A stretch of DNA of 64,000 nt from Novosphingobium sp. (lineage in GTDB: Bacteria > Pseudomonadota > Alphaproteobacteria > Sphingomonadales > Sphingomonadaceae), in contig NZ_JBCNLP010000006.1 in NCBI RefSeq assembly GCF_039595395.1, positions 1,960,458 to 2,024,457 on the forward strand, given 5' to 3'. The notes beneath the pieces were generated by a model, which saw nothing but the letters and a program-made list of their open reading frames with translations, made no database searches and was not told where the DNA came from. Positions 35,514 through 43,867 of this stretch are shown piece by piece (within the stretch, counting starts at the first letter, position 1; every line of letters starts with the position of its first letter). The translations under genes and the position numbers were made by a program.

Positions 35514-35789
35514 ATGGCTCGGAAGCACAAGCCGGAGGAGATCATCGGCAAGCTGCGTGAAGCGGAGATCGTGCTGGCGCAGGGTGGGACGGTGGCGGAT
35601 GCCTGCCGACGGATCGGCGTCACCGAACAGAGCTATTATCGCTGGCGCAAGGAGTATGGCGGCCTGAAGATGGATCAGGCGCGGCGGATGAAGGACTTGG
35701 AGCGCGAGAATGCTCGGCTTCGGCAGGCGGTGTCGGACCTAACGCTAGACAAGATGATCCTCCAGGAGGCTGCACGGGGAAACTACTGA
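35514..35789 (+). CDS. IS3-family transposase OrfA (copy A)
   Basis: 91 residues, ATG 35514 preceded by AAGGAGG. N-terminal HTH (EEIIGKLREAEIVLAQGGTV, ACRRIGVTEQSYYRWRKEYG) binds the IS ends; a leucine zipper (LERENARLRQAVSDLTLDKMILQ) mediates assembly. The stop lies just after GGGGAAAC (35776-35783), a plausible -1 slip site into orfB. Confidence 0.94.
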   Translation: MARKHKPEEIIGKLREAEIVLAQGGTVADACRRIGVTEQSYYRWRKEYGGLKMDQARRMKDLERENARLRQAVSDLTLDKMILQEAARGNY

Positions 35790-35830
35790 GCCCCGCGCGC
35801 CGACGTCGCTGTATCGACCACATCCAAGGG

Positions 35831-36682
35831 ATGATGACTGTCTCCGAGCGGCGGGTCTGCCGTGTGCTCGGCCAGCATCGATCGACACAGCGCAAGGCCC
35901 CCCGCGGGGCAGACGAGGAAGCAGCTCTCACAGAGGACATCATCGCTCTGGCTCGGCAATATGGTCGTTATGGCTATCGCCGGGTGACGGCCTTGCTGCG
36001 CGATGCCGGCTGGCACGTGAACCGCAAGCGGGTCGAGCGCATCTGGCGGCGCGAGGGGCTCAAAGTGCCGCAGAAGCAGCCGAAACGCGGCCGTCTCTGG
36101 CTCAATGACGGATCGTGCATCCGGCTGCGACCCGAGTATCCGGGGCATGTGTGGTCCTACGACTTCGTCGAGGGCCGCACCCACGAAGGCCGCAAGTTCC
36201 GCATCCTATCGATCATCGACGAGGCCAGCAGGGAGTGCTTGGCCTTGCCGGTCGCGAGACGGCTCAGAAGCGAGGATGTGCTGGCGGCGCTGGCCGATCT
36301 GTTCATCACCCGCGGCCCGCCGGCACATATACGTTCGGACAATGGTCCTGAATTTATCGCCGCGGCCGTGCAGCAATGGCTGGCCAGGATCGGTGTGAAG
36401 ACGCTCTACATCACGTCCGGCAGCCCATGGGAAAATGGCTATTGTGAGTCCTTCAACGGCTCGATGCGCGATGAACTGTTGAACGGGGAGATCTTCTACA
36501 CGCTGGCCGAGGCGAAGATCCTGATCGAAGCCTGGCGGCGGCACTATAACACCATCCGCCCGCACAGCTCGCTCGGCTATCGACCGCCGGCACCGGAAAC
36601 AGCGACGCCGCCATGGCCGCCCTCCGGTTCCGCTGCGCTCCACCTACGGTCGACCATGGCGCCGGAAGCAACAATGCACTAA
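35831..36682 (+). CDS. IS3-family transposase OrfB (copy A, intact)
   Basis: Catalytic DDE integrase: WSYDFVEGRT (Asp), IRSDNGPEFIA (Asp), ENGYCESFNGSMRDELLNGE (Glu). ATG 35831 gives 283 residues, but the frame is open upstream and encodes family sequence (KLLSPARRRRCIDHIQG) from about 35780, so the working protein is probably an OrfAB fusion made by -1 frameshifting. Has a six-C run at 35898-35903 that is one base shorter in copy B. Confidence 0.93.
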   Translation: MMTVSERRVCRVLGQHRSTQRKAPRGADEEAALTEDIIALARQYGRYGYRRVTALLRDAGWHVNRKRVERIWRREGLKVPQKQPKRGRLWLNDGSCIRLRPEYPGHVWSYDFVEGRTHEGRKFRILSIIDEASRECLALPVARRLRSEDVLAALADLFITRGPPAHIRSDNGPEFIAAAVQQWLARIGVKTLYITSGSPWENGYCESFNGSMRDELLNGEIFYTLAEAKILIEAWRRHYNTIRPHSSLGYRPPAPETATPPWPPSGSAALHLRSTMAPEATMH

Positions 36683-36740
36683 CAATCAACACGGACCACT
36701 CAGTGGGGGCCGATCAACACAAGATCGCAAAGTCGCCGTC

Positions 36741-37424
36741 GTGACCGGCGCATCGCAAGGACTGGGCGCGGGTTTCGTCGAGGCCTTTCTGCAGCGCGGC
36801 TACCGGGTCGTCGCCACCTCGCGCTCGATTGCCCCCTCACACAACCCCGACCTGCTGACCATCGCCGGCGACATCGGCCTGGCTGACACCGGCGCCCGCG
36901 TGATCGAGGCGGCGCTCAAGACTTTCGGGCGGGTGGATACGCTGGTCAACAATGCGGGCATCTTCACCGCCAGCCCCTTCACGCAGTTCACGCCCGAACA
37001 GTATCAGGCCAACATCGCCACCAACCTGCATGGTTTCTTCCACATCACCCAGCACGCCATCGCCGCGATGGAACGGCAGGGCCAGGGCCATGTGGTGCAG
37101 ATCACCACCAGCCTTGTCGATCACGCGATCTCGGGCGTGCCCTCGGCGCTGGCGGCGCTGACCAAGGGCGGGCTCAACGCCGCCACGCGCAGTCTGGCCA
37201 TCGAATATGCCGCGCGCGGCATCCGGGTGAACGCCGTGTCGCCCGGTGTGATCCGCACCCCGATGCATACGCCTGAAACGCATAGCTTTCTCGATGCGCT
37301 GCATCCCATCGGCCACATGGGCGAGGTGGAGGATATCGTCCAAGCGGTGCTGTATCTTGAGGATGCGGGTTTCGTGACCGGCGAGATCCTGCATGTCGAT
37401 GGCGGCCAGTCCGCCGGGCACTGA
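36741..37424 (+). CDS. Short-chain dehydrogenase, N-terminus cut by IS copy A
   Basis: SDR with TGASQGLGAGFVEAFLQRGYRV, NNAGIFTASPFT, and RGIRVNAVSPGVIRTPMHTPE plus a GGQS C-terminus. The reading frame begins in IS DNA: codons before the first possible start (GTG 36741) still encode QDRKVAVV, the first strand of the fold, so the true start was lost on IS insertion. The usual YxxxK is replaced by ALAALTKGGLNA, so the Tyr is missing too (Ala-Leu-Thr-Lys). Followed by a tautomerase gene 14 bp downstream. Expression and activity are doubtful. Confidence 0.75.
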   Translation: MTGASQGLGAGFVEAFLQRGYRVVATSRSIAPSHNPDLLTIAGDIGLADTGARVIEAALKTFGRVDTLVNNAGIFTASPFTQFTPEQYQANIATNLHGFFHITQHAIAAMERQGQGHVVQITTSLVDHAISGVPSALAALTKGGLNAATRSLAIEYAARGIRVNAVSPGVIRTPMHTPETHSFLDALHPIGHMGEVEDIVQAVLYLEDAGFVTGEILHVDGGQSAGH

Positions 37425-37438
37425 TCGGGAGACAGGCG

Positions 37439-37666
37439 ATGCCAATCGTGACCATTCAGATCACGCGCGAGGGCACCCTCCCGGGCGCGAAGGCCACCAC
37501 CATCGAGCAGAAGGAGGCGCTTCACGCGGGCGTCTCCGACTTGCTTCACACTGTGCTGGGCAAGGACCCGGAGGATACGTTCGTCATCATTCAGGAGGTG
37601 GAACCTGAAGACTGGGGACGTGGCGGCCAATCCGTGCCCGCCTGGCGGAAGCGACGTTCGGGATAG
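37439..37666 (+). CDS. 4-oxalocrotonate tautomerase-family protein
   Basis: 75 residues; mature N-terminal Pro (MPIVTIQITREG) as required for catalysis by this family. TTIEQKEALHAGVSDLLHTVLGKDPEDTFVIIQEVEPEDWGRGG matches the tautomerase pattern, with a short basic tail. It ketonises or isomerises small enols, often in aromatic degradation. Co-directional with the SDR fragment 14 bp upstream, so likely once co-transcribed from a promoter now removed by the IS. Confidence 0.9.
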   Translation: MPIVTIQITREGTLPGAKATTIEQKEALHAGVSDLLHTVLGKDPEDTFVIIQEVEPEDWGRGGQSVPAWRKRRSG

Positions 37667-38023
37667 GCCCGGGGCCGAATTCCATCGGCGTCAAGCAGGC
37701 AGGACTTGAAGCAAGGGCCTTGGGGAGGGTTAGCGTTACTCGTGCGGTGGCGAGCCGGGCCCTGCCACGAACAGGCGCTTTCGCTAACAATAGCTGCCGC
37801 TCACCGCGCCAATGACGCCCGTCGAAATTTGCCATAGGTTAAGGTGATGGAAGGGCATCGCGAATTGGCAAAAAGTGGGACATTCCTGCCGATCGGCAGC
37901 GCGATTGGAAACGTCCGGTTACGCTGACACCGGTCATTAGTGGAATCGCTTGGAGCACGATGTGGGCGTGGCACAGGTCGGTCGCCGCGCATTGTGGCGC
38001 CCGACAGCTAATCCCCACGAGTG
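37667..38023. other. Gap with no gene seen
   Basis: Short frames on both strands without motifs or ribosome sites. TAACAATAGCTGCCGCTCA (37785-37803) resembles the dispersed GCTAA-AGC-GCC repeats at 25567 and 28684. Confidence 0.4.
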
Positions 38024-38293
38024 TTATTCGCGCTCGTCTGGCTGGCTGACCATCGTGACGTTCTCGGGATCGATCACGACGTTGATGCCGCTGGTAGTTG
38101 CCATCTCAGCGCCATAGCCGTTCCGGTCGATGACCGCAGGCCGAACGTCCAGCAATTCGAACCCGGTGGACGCGAACGCGCCCGCCTGCTCGCCTTCCCG
38201 CTCGAGAATGACTTTGGTGGCAAGCGTGATCCCGCATCCAGCAAACTCTATGGTGTTGAAGTAGATCGCCTCCAGCCCATACTGCGGCGACAT
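38024..38293 (-). CDS. Hypothetical 89-aa protein
   Basis: ATG 38293, AAGGTTG ten bases upstream, and an amino-acid make-up that looks coding (MSPQYGLEAIYFNTIEFAGC, then ATKVILEREGEQAGAFASTG and ENVTMVSQPDERE). Family not recognised. A second coding-like frame ends 6 bp upstream (TASLEDVKAVNLSIVDDAFAIC), without a visible start. Either two small genes or one frameshifted gene. Confidence 0.4.
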   Translation of the reverse strand: MSPQYGLEAIYFNTIEFAGCGITLATKVILEREGEQAGAFASTGFELLDVRPAVIDRNGYGAEMATTSGINVVIDPENVTMVSQPDERE

Positions 38294-38497
38294 TTTTTAG
38301 ACAACCTTGGCACAAATCGCGAAAGCATCATCGACAATCGACAAATTTACGGCCTTCACATCCTCGAGGGAAGCCGTGGCCGCTGCTTTCAAAGGGAGCG
38401 ACGTCAGGGCTCATGGAGAGCTGGTCAGGGATCTATAGCTCAAGAAAAAATGCGTATATGCCAACTGGGCGCAATCGATGCGAATTGGTTTCGGCGC

Positions 38498-38590
38498 CTA
38501 GGCCAGTGGCCAGATTCTGACCGCTATCACCAAAACCAAGAGCATCGCTAGCAGCAAAAACTCAAGGGCAATTAGCATCTTTGAGTTCAT
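38498..38590 (-). CDS. 30-aa single-span membrane peptide
   Basis: ATG 38590 opens MNSKMLIALEFLLLAMLLVL, then VIAVRIWPLA and TAG. One hydrophobic helix with a charged N-terminal flank, as in small membrane regulators. Its ATG overlaps the stop of an upstream frame (ATGA, 38587-38590), a layout typical of coupled genes. Confidence 0.45.
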   Translation of the reverse strand: MNSKMLIALEFLLLAMLLVLVIAVRIWPLA

Positions 38591-38775
38591 TGCGTATCCT
38601 TCGCATCAGGAGGATCGACTGCAACAAAGTCAAACGGCGGAAGCGAGTCGAATCCATGATCTTCGAAGTCTCGAGATGCAATCATCCGTCCCGATGTCAC
38701 CAGCTGCCTGGTGAGAGCTGATGACACCGGGCCCATGCATCCGGATAGGGGTCGCATCGTCCGCGTGCATGGCAC
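38587..38775 (-). CDS. Possible 62-aa ORF upstream of the membrane peptide
   Basis: GTG start at 38775, or internal ATG. Ends RMIASRDFEDHGFDSLPPFD, then FVAVDPPDAKDTQ and TGA overlapping the next ATG. The C-terminal half looks coding; another frame looks coding upstream, so a frameshift is possible. No family recognised. Confidence 0.3.
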   Translation of the reverse strand: MPCTRTMRPLSGCMGPVSSALTRQLVTSGRMIASRDFEDHGFDSLPPFDFVAVDPPDAKDTQ

Positions 38776-39216
38776 AGGCGCCGATAGAAAGCCTGCACCA
38801 TCTGTTTACAACACCTGCGCAGATTGAGAAGGGCTAGTATTCAAAGAAAATCGGTTGCCCTGGTAGGCGAATCGCATTCGCCACGCGCCTGAGGCATTCG
38901 CTGCATGCTGGACCATTCGCGTTGACGCTCTCGTAACGCCATTCTGGCAAGTCAAATTTTTAGAGTATGTCCAGTGAACACCGCCCATATGGGTCAGGGT
39001 ACGCCAACATACGACGACGCCTAAATCATGGTTCAGTCAAGACGGCCCACTTGGGACGCGTGGGCAGAGATATACTTTCCCCACGCATCGCCCCGCCCTC
39101 TCCGAAAATAAGGTGGGCAGCGCACTGCTGCAAGCGTGCGGGCTTAGTCCTGGTTGCGTTTTTTATCAGCGGCAGACGACCGGTCGCGCCCGCCCGTAAG
39201 CTAGCCGTTTTTGAGC
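38776..39216. other. Gap with no gene seen
   Basis: No convincing coding sequence, repeat or terminator could be placed in this 440-bp stretch between the small ORFs and the ester hydrolase. Confidence 0.4.
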
Positions 39217-41133
39217 CTACTGCTTCACCACCGGCAACAGCACCGCGCTCTGGCCGTCCGGCCCGTGTTCCAGCGTGATGGTGGCCTTCTGGAAATCATC
39301 GGGCTTGGCAAAGAAGATGTTGCGCACATAGGTCTGCGGGTTGCGGTCATAGAGCGGGAAGAGCGAGGACTGGATCTGCACCATGATCCGGTGGCCGGGC
39401 TTCACCGTATAGTTCACCGTGGGCAGGCGGAACTTATACTCCTGCACCTGACCCGAAGGCACCGCCGCTGGCTTGTCGAAGCCGCCGCGATAACGGCCAC
39501 GGAAGATGTCGAGGCTGATCGGCAGCTGATAACCGCCCAGTTCGGGCTGCTCGGCATAGGTGGGCGGGTAGACGTCGATGATCTTCACCACGAAATCGAC
39601 ATCGCTGCCGGTGGTGCGGGCGAAGAGATCGGCGAAGGGCGCGCCCTCCAGCCGCACTTCATGGTCGAGCACCGGCGTCTGGTAGCTGAGCACATCGGGG
39701 CGGGTCGAGACGAAGCGCTGGTCCTGCACCAGCCAGGTTGACCAGCTCGGATGGTCGCCCATACGCGCCGGGAGTGGCTCGAACGGTACGGGCTTGGCCG
39801 GGTCGGAAATGTAACTATCCGCCCCAGTGGAAGGCTGGGTGGCAAGGTCGCCATGGGCTTGGAAGTAGAAGGTCGTGAGCCGTTCCGGCTTCACGGCGGG
39901 CCACTGGGCAAACTCATCCCATTGGTTTTCCGAGGGGTTGTAGATCATCGCAGTGGGCAGCGGTTTGGCGCCGGGGCGGTCCTTCAGATAGGTGTCGAAG
40001 AAGGGGATCAGCGTGTCGCGGCGGAAATCGCTGGCGGTGTCACCCTTCCATTTCAGCGGGCCGAGGCTCTCGGCCTTGCCGTTGACCTGACTGTGATACC
40101 ATGGCCCCATCACCAGATGGTTGTTGTCATGGCCTGCGGCCTTCAGCGCCTCATAGCTGTGGATCGCGCCATACATGTCCTCCTGATCCCACAGGCCTTG
40201 CAGCCACAGCGTGGGCACGGTGGAGGGCTTGGCGACCACCTGTTTGTCTAGCGCCTGATCCTGCCAGAAGCTGTCATAGGCCGGATGGCTGGAGAGGCGG
40301 TGCCACCAGGGAAGTTGCTTGAAGCCATTGGTTTCCGCCCAGGCGCCCGCCGTGCCGGCATCGAGGAAGGCCTGATAATCGTCATAGCTGCTGCGCGGCA
40401 CGGCTTCGCCCTTGCCGGTCTTGCTGCTCTGCTCGGTGAAATAGTCGAGGTTGATCTGGCGGAAGGCGCCGTAATGGAACCAGTCGTCACCCATCCAGCC
40501 ATCGATCATCGGGCTTTGCGGCGCGGCGGCCTTCACGGCGGGGTGAGGCCCGAGTAGCGCCATCGTCACCGTCCAGCCATCATAGGAAGAGCCGATCAGG
40601 CCGACCTTGCCATTGGATTCAGGCAGATTTTTTACCAGCCAGTCGACGGTGTCGTAGGAATCGGTGGTGTCGTCGGTCTTGCTGTCATTCATCGGCCCGC
40701 GCGGGGGGCGCGTCATGATGTAGGGCCCCTGCGAGCCATATTTGCCGCGAATGTCCTGATAGACGAAGATGTAGCCATCATCGACCCATTCGCGGTTGGC
40801 GGACCACACCGCGTCGCGCAGATGGGGGATGTTGGGCTTGAGGAAGCTGTTGGCGTCGTAGGGCGTGCGCTCCATCAGCATAGGCAGGCCTTTGGCGCCC
40901 TTGGGGATGGCGATGATGGTGTGCAGCTTCACCCCGTCGCGCATGGGGATCATCACCTCGCGGAGGTCGTAATCGTAGCCGGTACGGGGGGCTTCCCATT
41001 TGGCGGGAATGTCGCTGACTTCAGCAGTCGTCGTCGGTTTAGCGGGTTTGGCCGCTACAGAAAGGGGAGCCAGGCCGAGTGTCAGCGCGGAGCATGCAGC
41101 CAGCGCGAAACGCGCAGAAAATTGCAACATCAC
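39217..41133 (-). CDS. Secreted alpha-amino acid ester hydrolase / S15-family acylase
   Basis: 638 residues with a signal peptide (about 1-28, ending LSVAAKPAKP), so periplasmic. Alpha/beta-hydrolase core: VMIPMRDGVKLHTIIAIPKG, nucleophile elbow LIGSSYDGWTV (Ser near 183), acid in LWLQGLWDQEDMYG and His in VMGPWYHSQVNG. The WDQED cluster and the C-terminal jelly roll (SLFPLYDRNPQT) are typical of alpha-amino acid ester hydrolases and cephalosporin acylases. Those enzymes hydrolyse amino acid esters and beta-lactam side chains. Different in cell site and motif from the cytosolic CocE homologue at 18975-20810. Single-gene transcript. Confidence 0.9.
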   Translation of the reverse strand: MMLQFSARFALAACSALTLGLAPLSVAAKPAKPTTTAEVSDIPAKWEAPRTGYDYDLREVMIPMRDGVKLHTIIAIPKGAKGLPMLMERTPYDANSFLKPNIPHLRDAVWSANREWVDDGYIFVYQDIRGKYGSQGPYIMTRPPRGPMNDSKTDDTTDSYDTVDWLVKNLPESNGKVGLIGSSYDGWTVTMALLGPHPAVKAAAPQSPMIDGWMGDDWFHYGAFRQINLDYFTEQSSKTGKGEAVPRSSYDDYQAFLDAGTAGAWAETNGFKQLPWWHRLSSHPAYDSFWQDQALDKQVVAKPSTVPTLWLQGLWDQEDMYGAIHSYEALKAAGHDNNHLVMGPWYHSQVNGKAESLGPLKWKGDTASDFRRDTLIPFFDTYLKDRPGAKPLPTAMIYNPSENQWDEFAQWPAVKPERLTTFYFQAHGDLATQPSTGADSYISDPAKPVPFEPLPARMGDHPSWSTWLVQDQRFVSTRPDVLSYQTPVLDHEVRLEGAPFADLFARTTGSDVDFVVKIIDVYPPTYAEQPELGGYQLPISLDIFRGRYRGGFDKPAAVPSGQVQEYKFRLPTVNYTVKPGHRIMVQIQSSLFPLYDRNPQTYVRNIFFAKPDDFQKATITLEHGPDGQSAVLLPVVKQ

Positions 41134-41393
41134 TAGAGCGCCTTTTGGAAGGAGTTAGCAAAAGGACTGTGGGTCCCCATGGCAGCCTGTAACCGACACT
41201 TCAATCCGTTACGAGGCCATTGGCGAAAAGTTTATTCAGCAACACCAGAGGAGCACCCCGCCGAAGACAATCCGGACGATGGGCACACACTTAGTCGACG
41301 ATGCCCGATGGCGAAAACCCGAGGAATAGGCCAGCACCAAGCGTCGGTTCATCTCATCAGCGCGGTGTCATACAGAGGGACGCAAGCAGTACA

Positions 41394-42677
41394 TCAATGC
41401 GAATCATCTGGCCCGAGCATCAGCCGCATCGAACGGAAATCGAAGGTGTAGCTGCCTTTCGCAGTCAATGCGGGCTGGCCAAGATTACCAAGGATGATCG
41501 CCGTCTTGTCCCCCTCTAACGTGACGGACACATCCTGTTCGATGACAGTTGCCGTCCCCGCCGTGATCGCGAGTCGGGGTTCGATTGCAACATCGCCGTC
41601 GGTGCCGCCACCCAAACCCAAAGTCGTGTCCCGCTTCCTCGACCAAAGGCTTGCGCGATCTGCAAACCGGGTTGCGTAGCTCGCATGGAGGCTGCTTCGG
41701 TTCGCCCCCGTGTCGATGCTCACCAAGCTCCTGTGCCCCTGGATGTCAACCGCAGCCACAGGCGTCAACTGGTTCATGTAAAGCGTCGCTCCCGACCTGA
41801 GCAAAGAGCTTCCCCGATCAATCGAAAACGTGCCGTCGGCATCGATCCGAAACCGACCGAGTTGCGCCAGAGCTGGGCAGCCGAGTATGGCATCGATCTG
41901 ATAATCGGTTCGCGGAGACCGGATGAGGAGCGCAGCATCCGGTACGACGATTACCACCACGTTCCGCAGAATGATCCCGCCAACTGGGAGCCTACCGATA
42001 ACGGCGATGCGCGTCGGAACCGAATGGCCCGTCAGTCCTACCGTGTGTAAGGGCGCATCGCGAACTGGCAGGCGCATCCGTCGGGCAGCACTTTCGGACA
42101 AGACGGAATAGTTGGCACCTGTATCGATATTCCACGCCAGCGTGACGCCGCCTACCGTCAGATCGACATTCTGCGTGCCCAACACATTGCGGTAACCGCG
42201 CAAGGTTGCCGACCTGCTGCCCGTCGCCGCTGGTCTGGCCAGATTGCGTAATACCGCCGCCATTCCAAGTTCGCTGCGCAGGTCGGCAAGCTGGTCGGAA
42301 TCCATATGGTCGGCATGTGCATTGAGCCACCGCACGATCAACCTGTATTCCTTCCCGAACTCGCCGCTACGCCGATAGGTGTCAAACAGAGTTTCGAAGG
42401 CTTCCTGCGCCTGCGGAGAGCGGGTTCGTTCCAGCGCCACCAGGCATCGAGAAAGCGATTTCGCCGCTGCACGAAGATGGTTGTTTCGATTCGCAATCAC
42501 CCCCTCGGCTGCGCAGCGCTCGGCGCCTTCCGGCATCGCCTGAGCAAGCATCCGCGCCTCCGCCATGTCCCATCGCGCAAGCGCGTTATCGACGGGCCGC
42601 AGGGGCGCGGCTCGCGAGGAGGCATTGAGGGGCACCGCGGCAGTAGCCGCAATGGAAAGTACGGCCTGCAACAACAT
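41394..42677 (-). CDS. Two-domain retropepsin-like aspartic protease
   Basis: 427 residues from ATG 42677, GGGAG nine bases upstream. Signal peptide MLLQAVLSIAATAAVPLNA, then about 110 residues of TPR-like helices (ALARWDMAEARMLAQAM ... EAFETLFDTYRRSGEFGKEYRLIVRWL), then two retropepsin repeats with AWNIDTGANYSVLS (Asp about 185) and VSIDTGANRSSLH (about 322), each followed by hydrophobic-GG turns (GRLPVGGIIL; LGLGGGTDGD). Retropepsins normally dimerise to join two DTG sites; here both halves lie on one chain. Likely a periplasmic protease. Confidence 0.85.
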   Translation of the reverse strand: MLLQAVLSIAATAAVPLNASSRAAPLRPVDNALARWDMAEARMLAQAMPEGAERCAAEGVIANRNNHLRAAAKSLSRCLVALERTRSPQAQEAFETLFDTYRRSGEFGKEYRLIVRWLNAHADHMDSDQLADLRSELGMAAVLRNLARPAATGSRSATLRGYRNVLGTQNVDLTVGGVTLAWNIDTGANYSVLSESAARRMRLPVRDAPLHTVGLTGHSVPTRIAVIGRLPVGGIILRNVVVIVVPDAALLIRSPRTDYQIDAILGCPALAQLGRFRIDADGTFSIDRGSSLLRSGATLYMNQLTPVAAVDIQGHRSLVSIDTGANRSSLHASYATRFADRASLWSRKRDTTLGLGGGTDGDVAIEPRLAITAGTATVIEQDVSVTLEGDKTAIILGNLGQPALTAKGSYTFDFRSMRLMLGPDDSH

Positions 42678-42703
42678 GCTATAAACTCCCAATTCCACGT
42701 TTA

Positions 42704-42907
42704 TCACGCTGCAACCGCCTTGGAGCGGCGACGCGAGTCTCTGACCGTCAGCGAGATCGCCGAAGGAAAATAAAAGGTGCCGAATGCCGCATAGCGCGCG
42801 ATATCCGTGATACTGACCGGCGCGGGACTGGCAGCCTTGCCGAACATGGCCCGCGCCGCGCACGAGGGCAGCCTTGAAATGATTCTCGACAGAAAGTCTG
42901 GACGCAT
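42704..42907 (-). CDS. Possible 67-aa protein between retropepsin and LysR genes
   Basis: ATG 42907 opens MRPDFLSRIISRLPSCAARA and ends SRRRSKAVAA. Basic, with a stretch DIARYAAFGTFYFPSAISLTV. It lies 26 bp upstream of the retropepsin gene on the same strand and divergent from a LysR gene. Family not recognised; may be a leader or a remnant of the LysR target. Confidence 0.3.
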   Translation of the reverse strand: MRPDFLSRIISRLPSCAARAMFGKAASPAPVSITDIARYAAFGTFYFPSAISLTVRDSRRRSKAVAA

Positions 42908-43003
42908 GATCTCTTATTCGCCCGCAACGCGATGCTGGTCACAGCCGGTCGAACTTTTCTGCCGCAGGGTGTACCTCGCCGCAGTAATGCGTAAGGAGAT
43001 GCC

Positions 43004-43867
43004 ATGGAGTGGAGCGACGTCCGTATCTTCTTGGCCGTGGTGCGTACCGGCACGCTGGGCGGCGCTGCGCGGGCGTTGCGCCTCAGCCATCCGACCATCG
43101 GCAGGCGTCTGCGCGCGCTTGAGGCGGCTACCGGGCAGACACTCTTTCAAAGAACCGCCGATGGGTTGATCCTGACCGAGGAGGGGAGCACCATCGTTTC
43201 GCTGGCCGAGCAAATGGAAGAAGGTGCGCTGGCGATGGAACGGCGGCTTGCCGGGCAGGAGCGGAGTCTTCGCGGCTGCCTGCGCATCTCCTCGGCCGAC
43301 TGGTTTGGCGCCTATGTCCTGCCTGCCATCGTCGCCGACTATACGGGCGCCCACCCGGACGTGGATGTCGAGATCCTGACGGGCACGCGCCTCTTCAGCC
43401 TCGCGCAGCGCGAGGCTGACATCGCCTTCCGGATTGTGCCCTTTGACACATCCGACATCTTGCAGCGGCGGCTGGCCCGGCTGCACTACGGCGTCTACGT
43501 CGCCGCAAGCGCGCCCGAGCCGGTGTTCGGCGACGGCGCGGGCTTCCGGCTGATCACCCATGATACGTCGACGGGCCATTTCCCCGATATCGCCTGGCTG
43601 ATGGAAAGCTTCCCCAATGCAACTGCTGTGATGCGCTCGAACAACCGGAACGTGCAGGCACGCATGTGCAGACAAGGGGTCGGCATCGCCGTCCTGCCCC
43701 GCGCCGTCGGCAGCCAGACTCCCGGATTGCGTCTGCTCGATCTGCCGGAAGCGCCACCCAGCCGGGACATCTGGATGGGCTATCACCGCGATCTGAAACA
43801 TCTGCAGCGCCTCCGCGCGTTCATCGGGGTGCTGGACGAGCACCTTCGGGAGATCGGGCCTGGCTAG
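43004..43867 (+). CDS. LysR-family regulator
   Basis: 287 residues from ATG 43004 (AAGGAG upstream). HTH GTLGGAARALRLSHPTIGRRLRALEAATGQTLFQRT, then an effector domain (LRISSADWFGAYVLPAIVADYT). Short-variant LysR seen next to dehydrogenases. Its 3' end overlaps the convergent acetyltransferase gene by 47 bp. No obvious intact target diverges from it; the small ORF at 42704-42907 is in that place. Confidence 0.9.
   Translation: MEWSDVRIFLAVVRTGTLGGAARALRLSHPTIGRRLRALEAATGQTLFQRTADGLILTEEGSTIVSLAEQMEEGALAMERRLAGQERSLRGCLRISSADWFGAYVLPAIVADYTGAHPDVDVEILTGTRLFSLAQREADIAFRIVPFDTSDILQRRLARLHYGVYVAASAPEPVFGDGAGFRLITHDTSTGHFPDIAWLMESFPNATAVMRSNNRNVQARMCRQGVGIAVLPRAVGSQTPGLRLLDLPEAPPSRDIWMGYHRDLKHLQRLRAFIGVLDEHLREIGPG

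Larger units (their letters stand above)
35451..36716 (+). mobile_element. IS3-family element (IS407-like), copy A, 1266 bp
   Basis: Borders were set by comparison with copy B (52687-53951): identity starts at TGATCTGCCCCCTTCTGAG and ends at ...GGGGGCCGATCA, which are imperfect terminal inverted repeats (TGATCkGCCCCC). It carries orfA and orfB. No target duplication: GATT on the left, ACAC on the right. Truncated mug lies left and a truncated SDR right, so DNA was lost or rearranged beside it. Confidence 0.93.
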
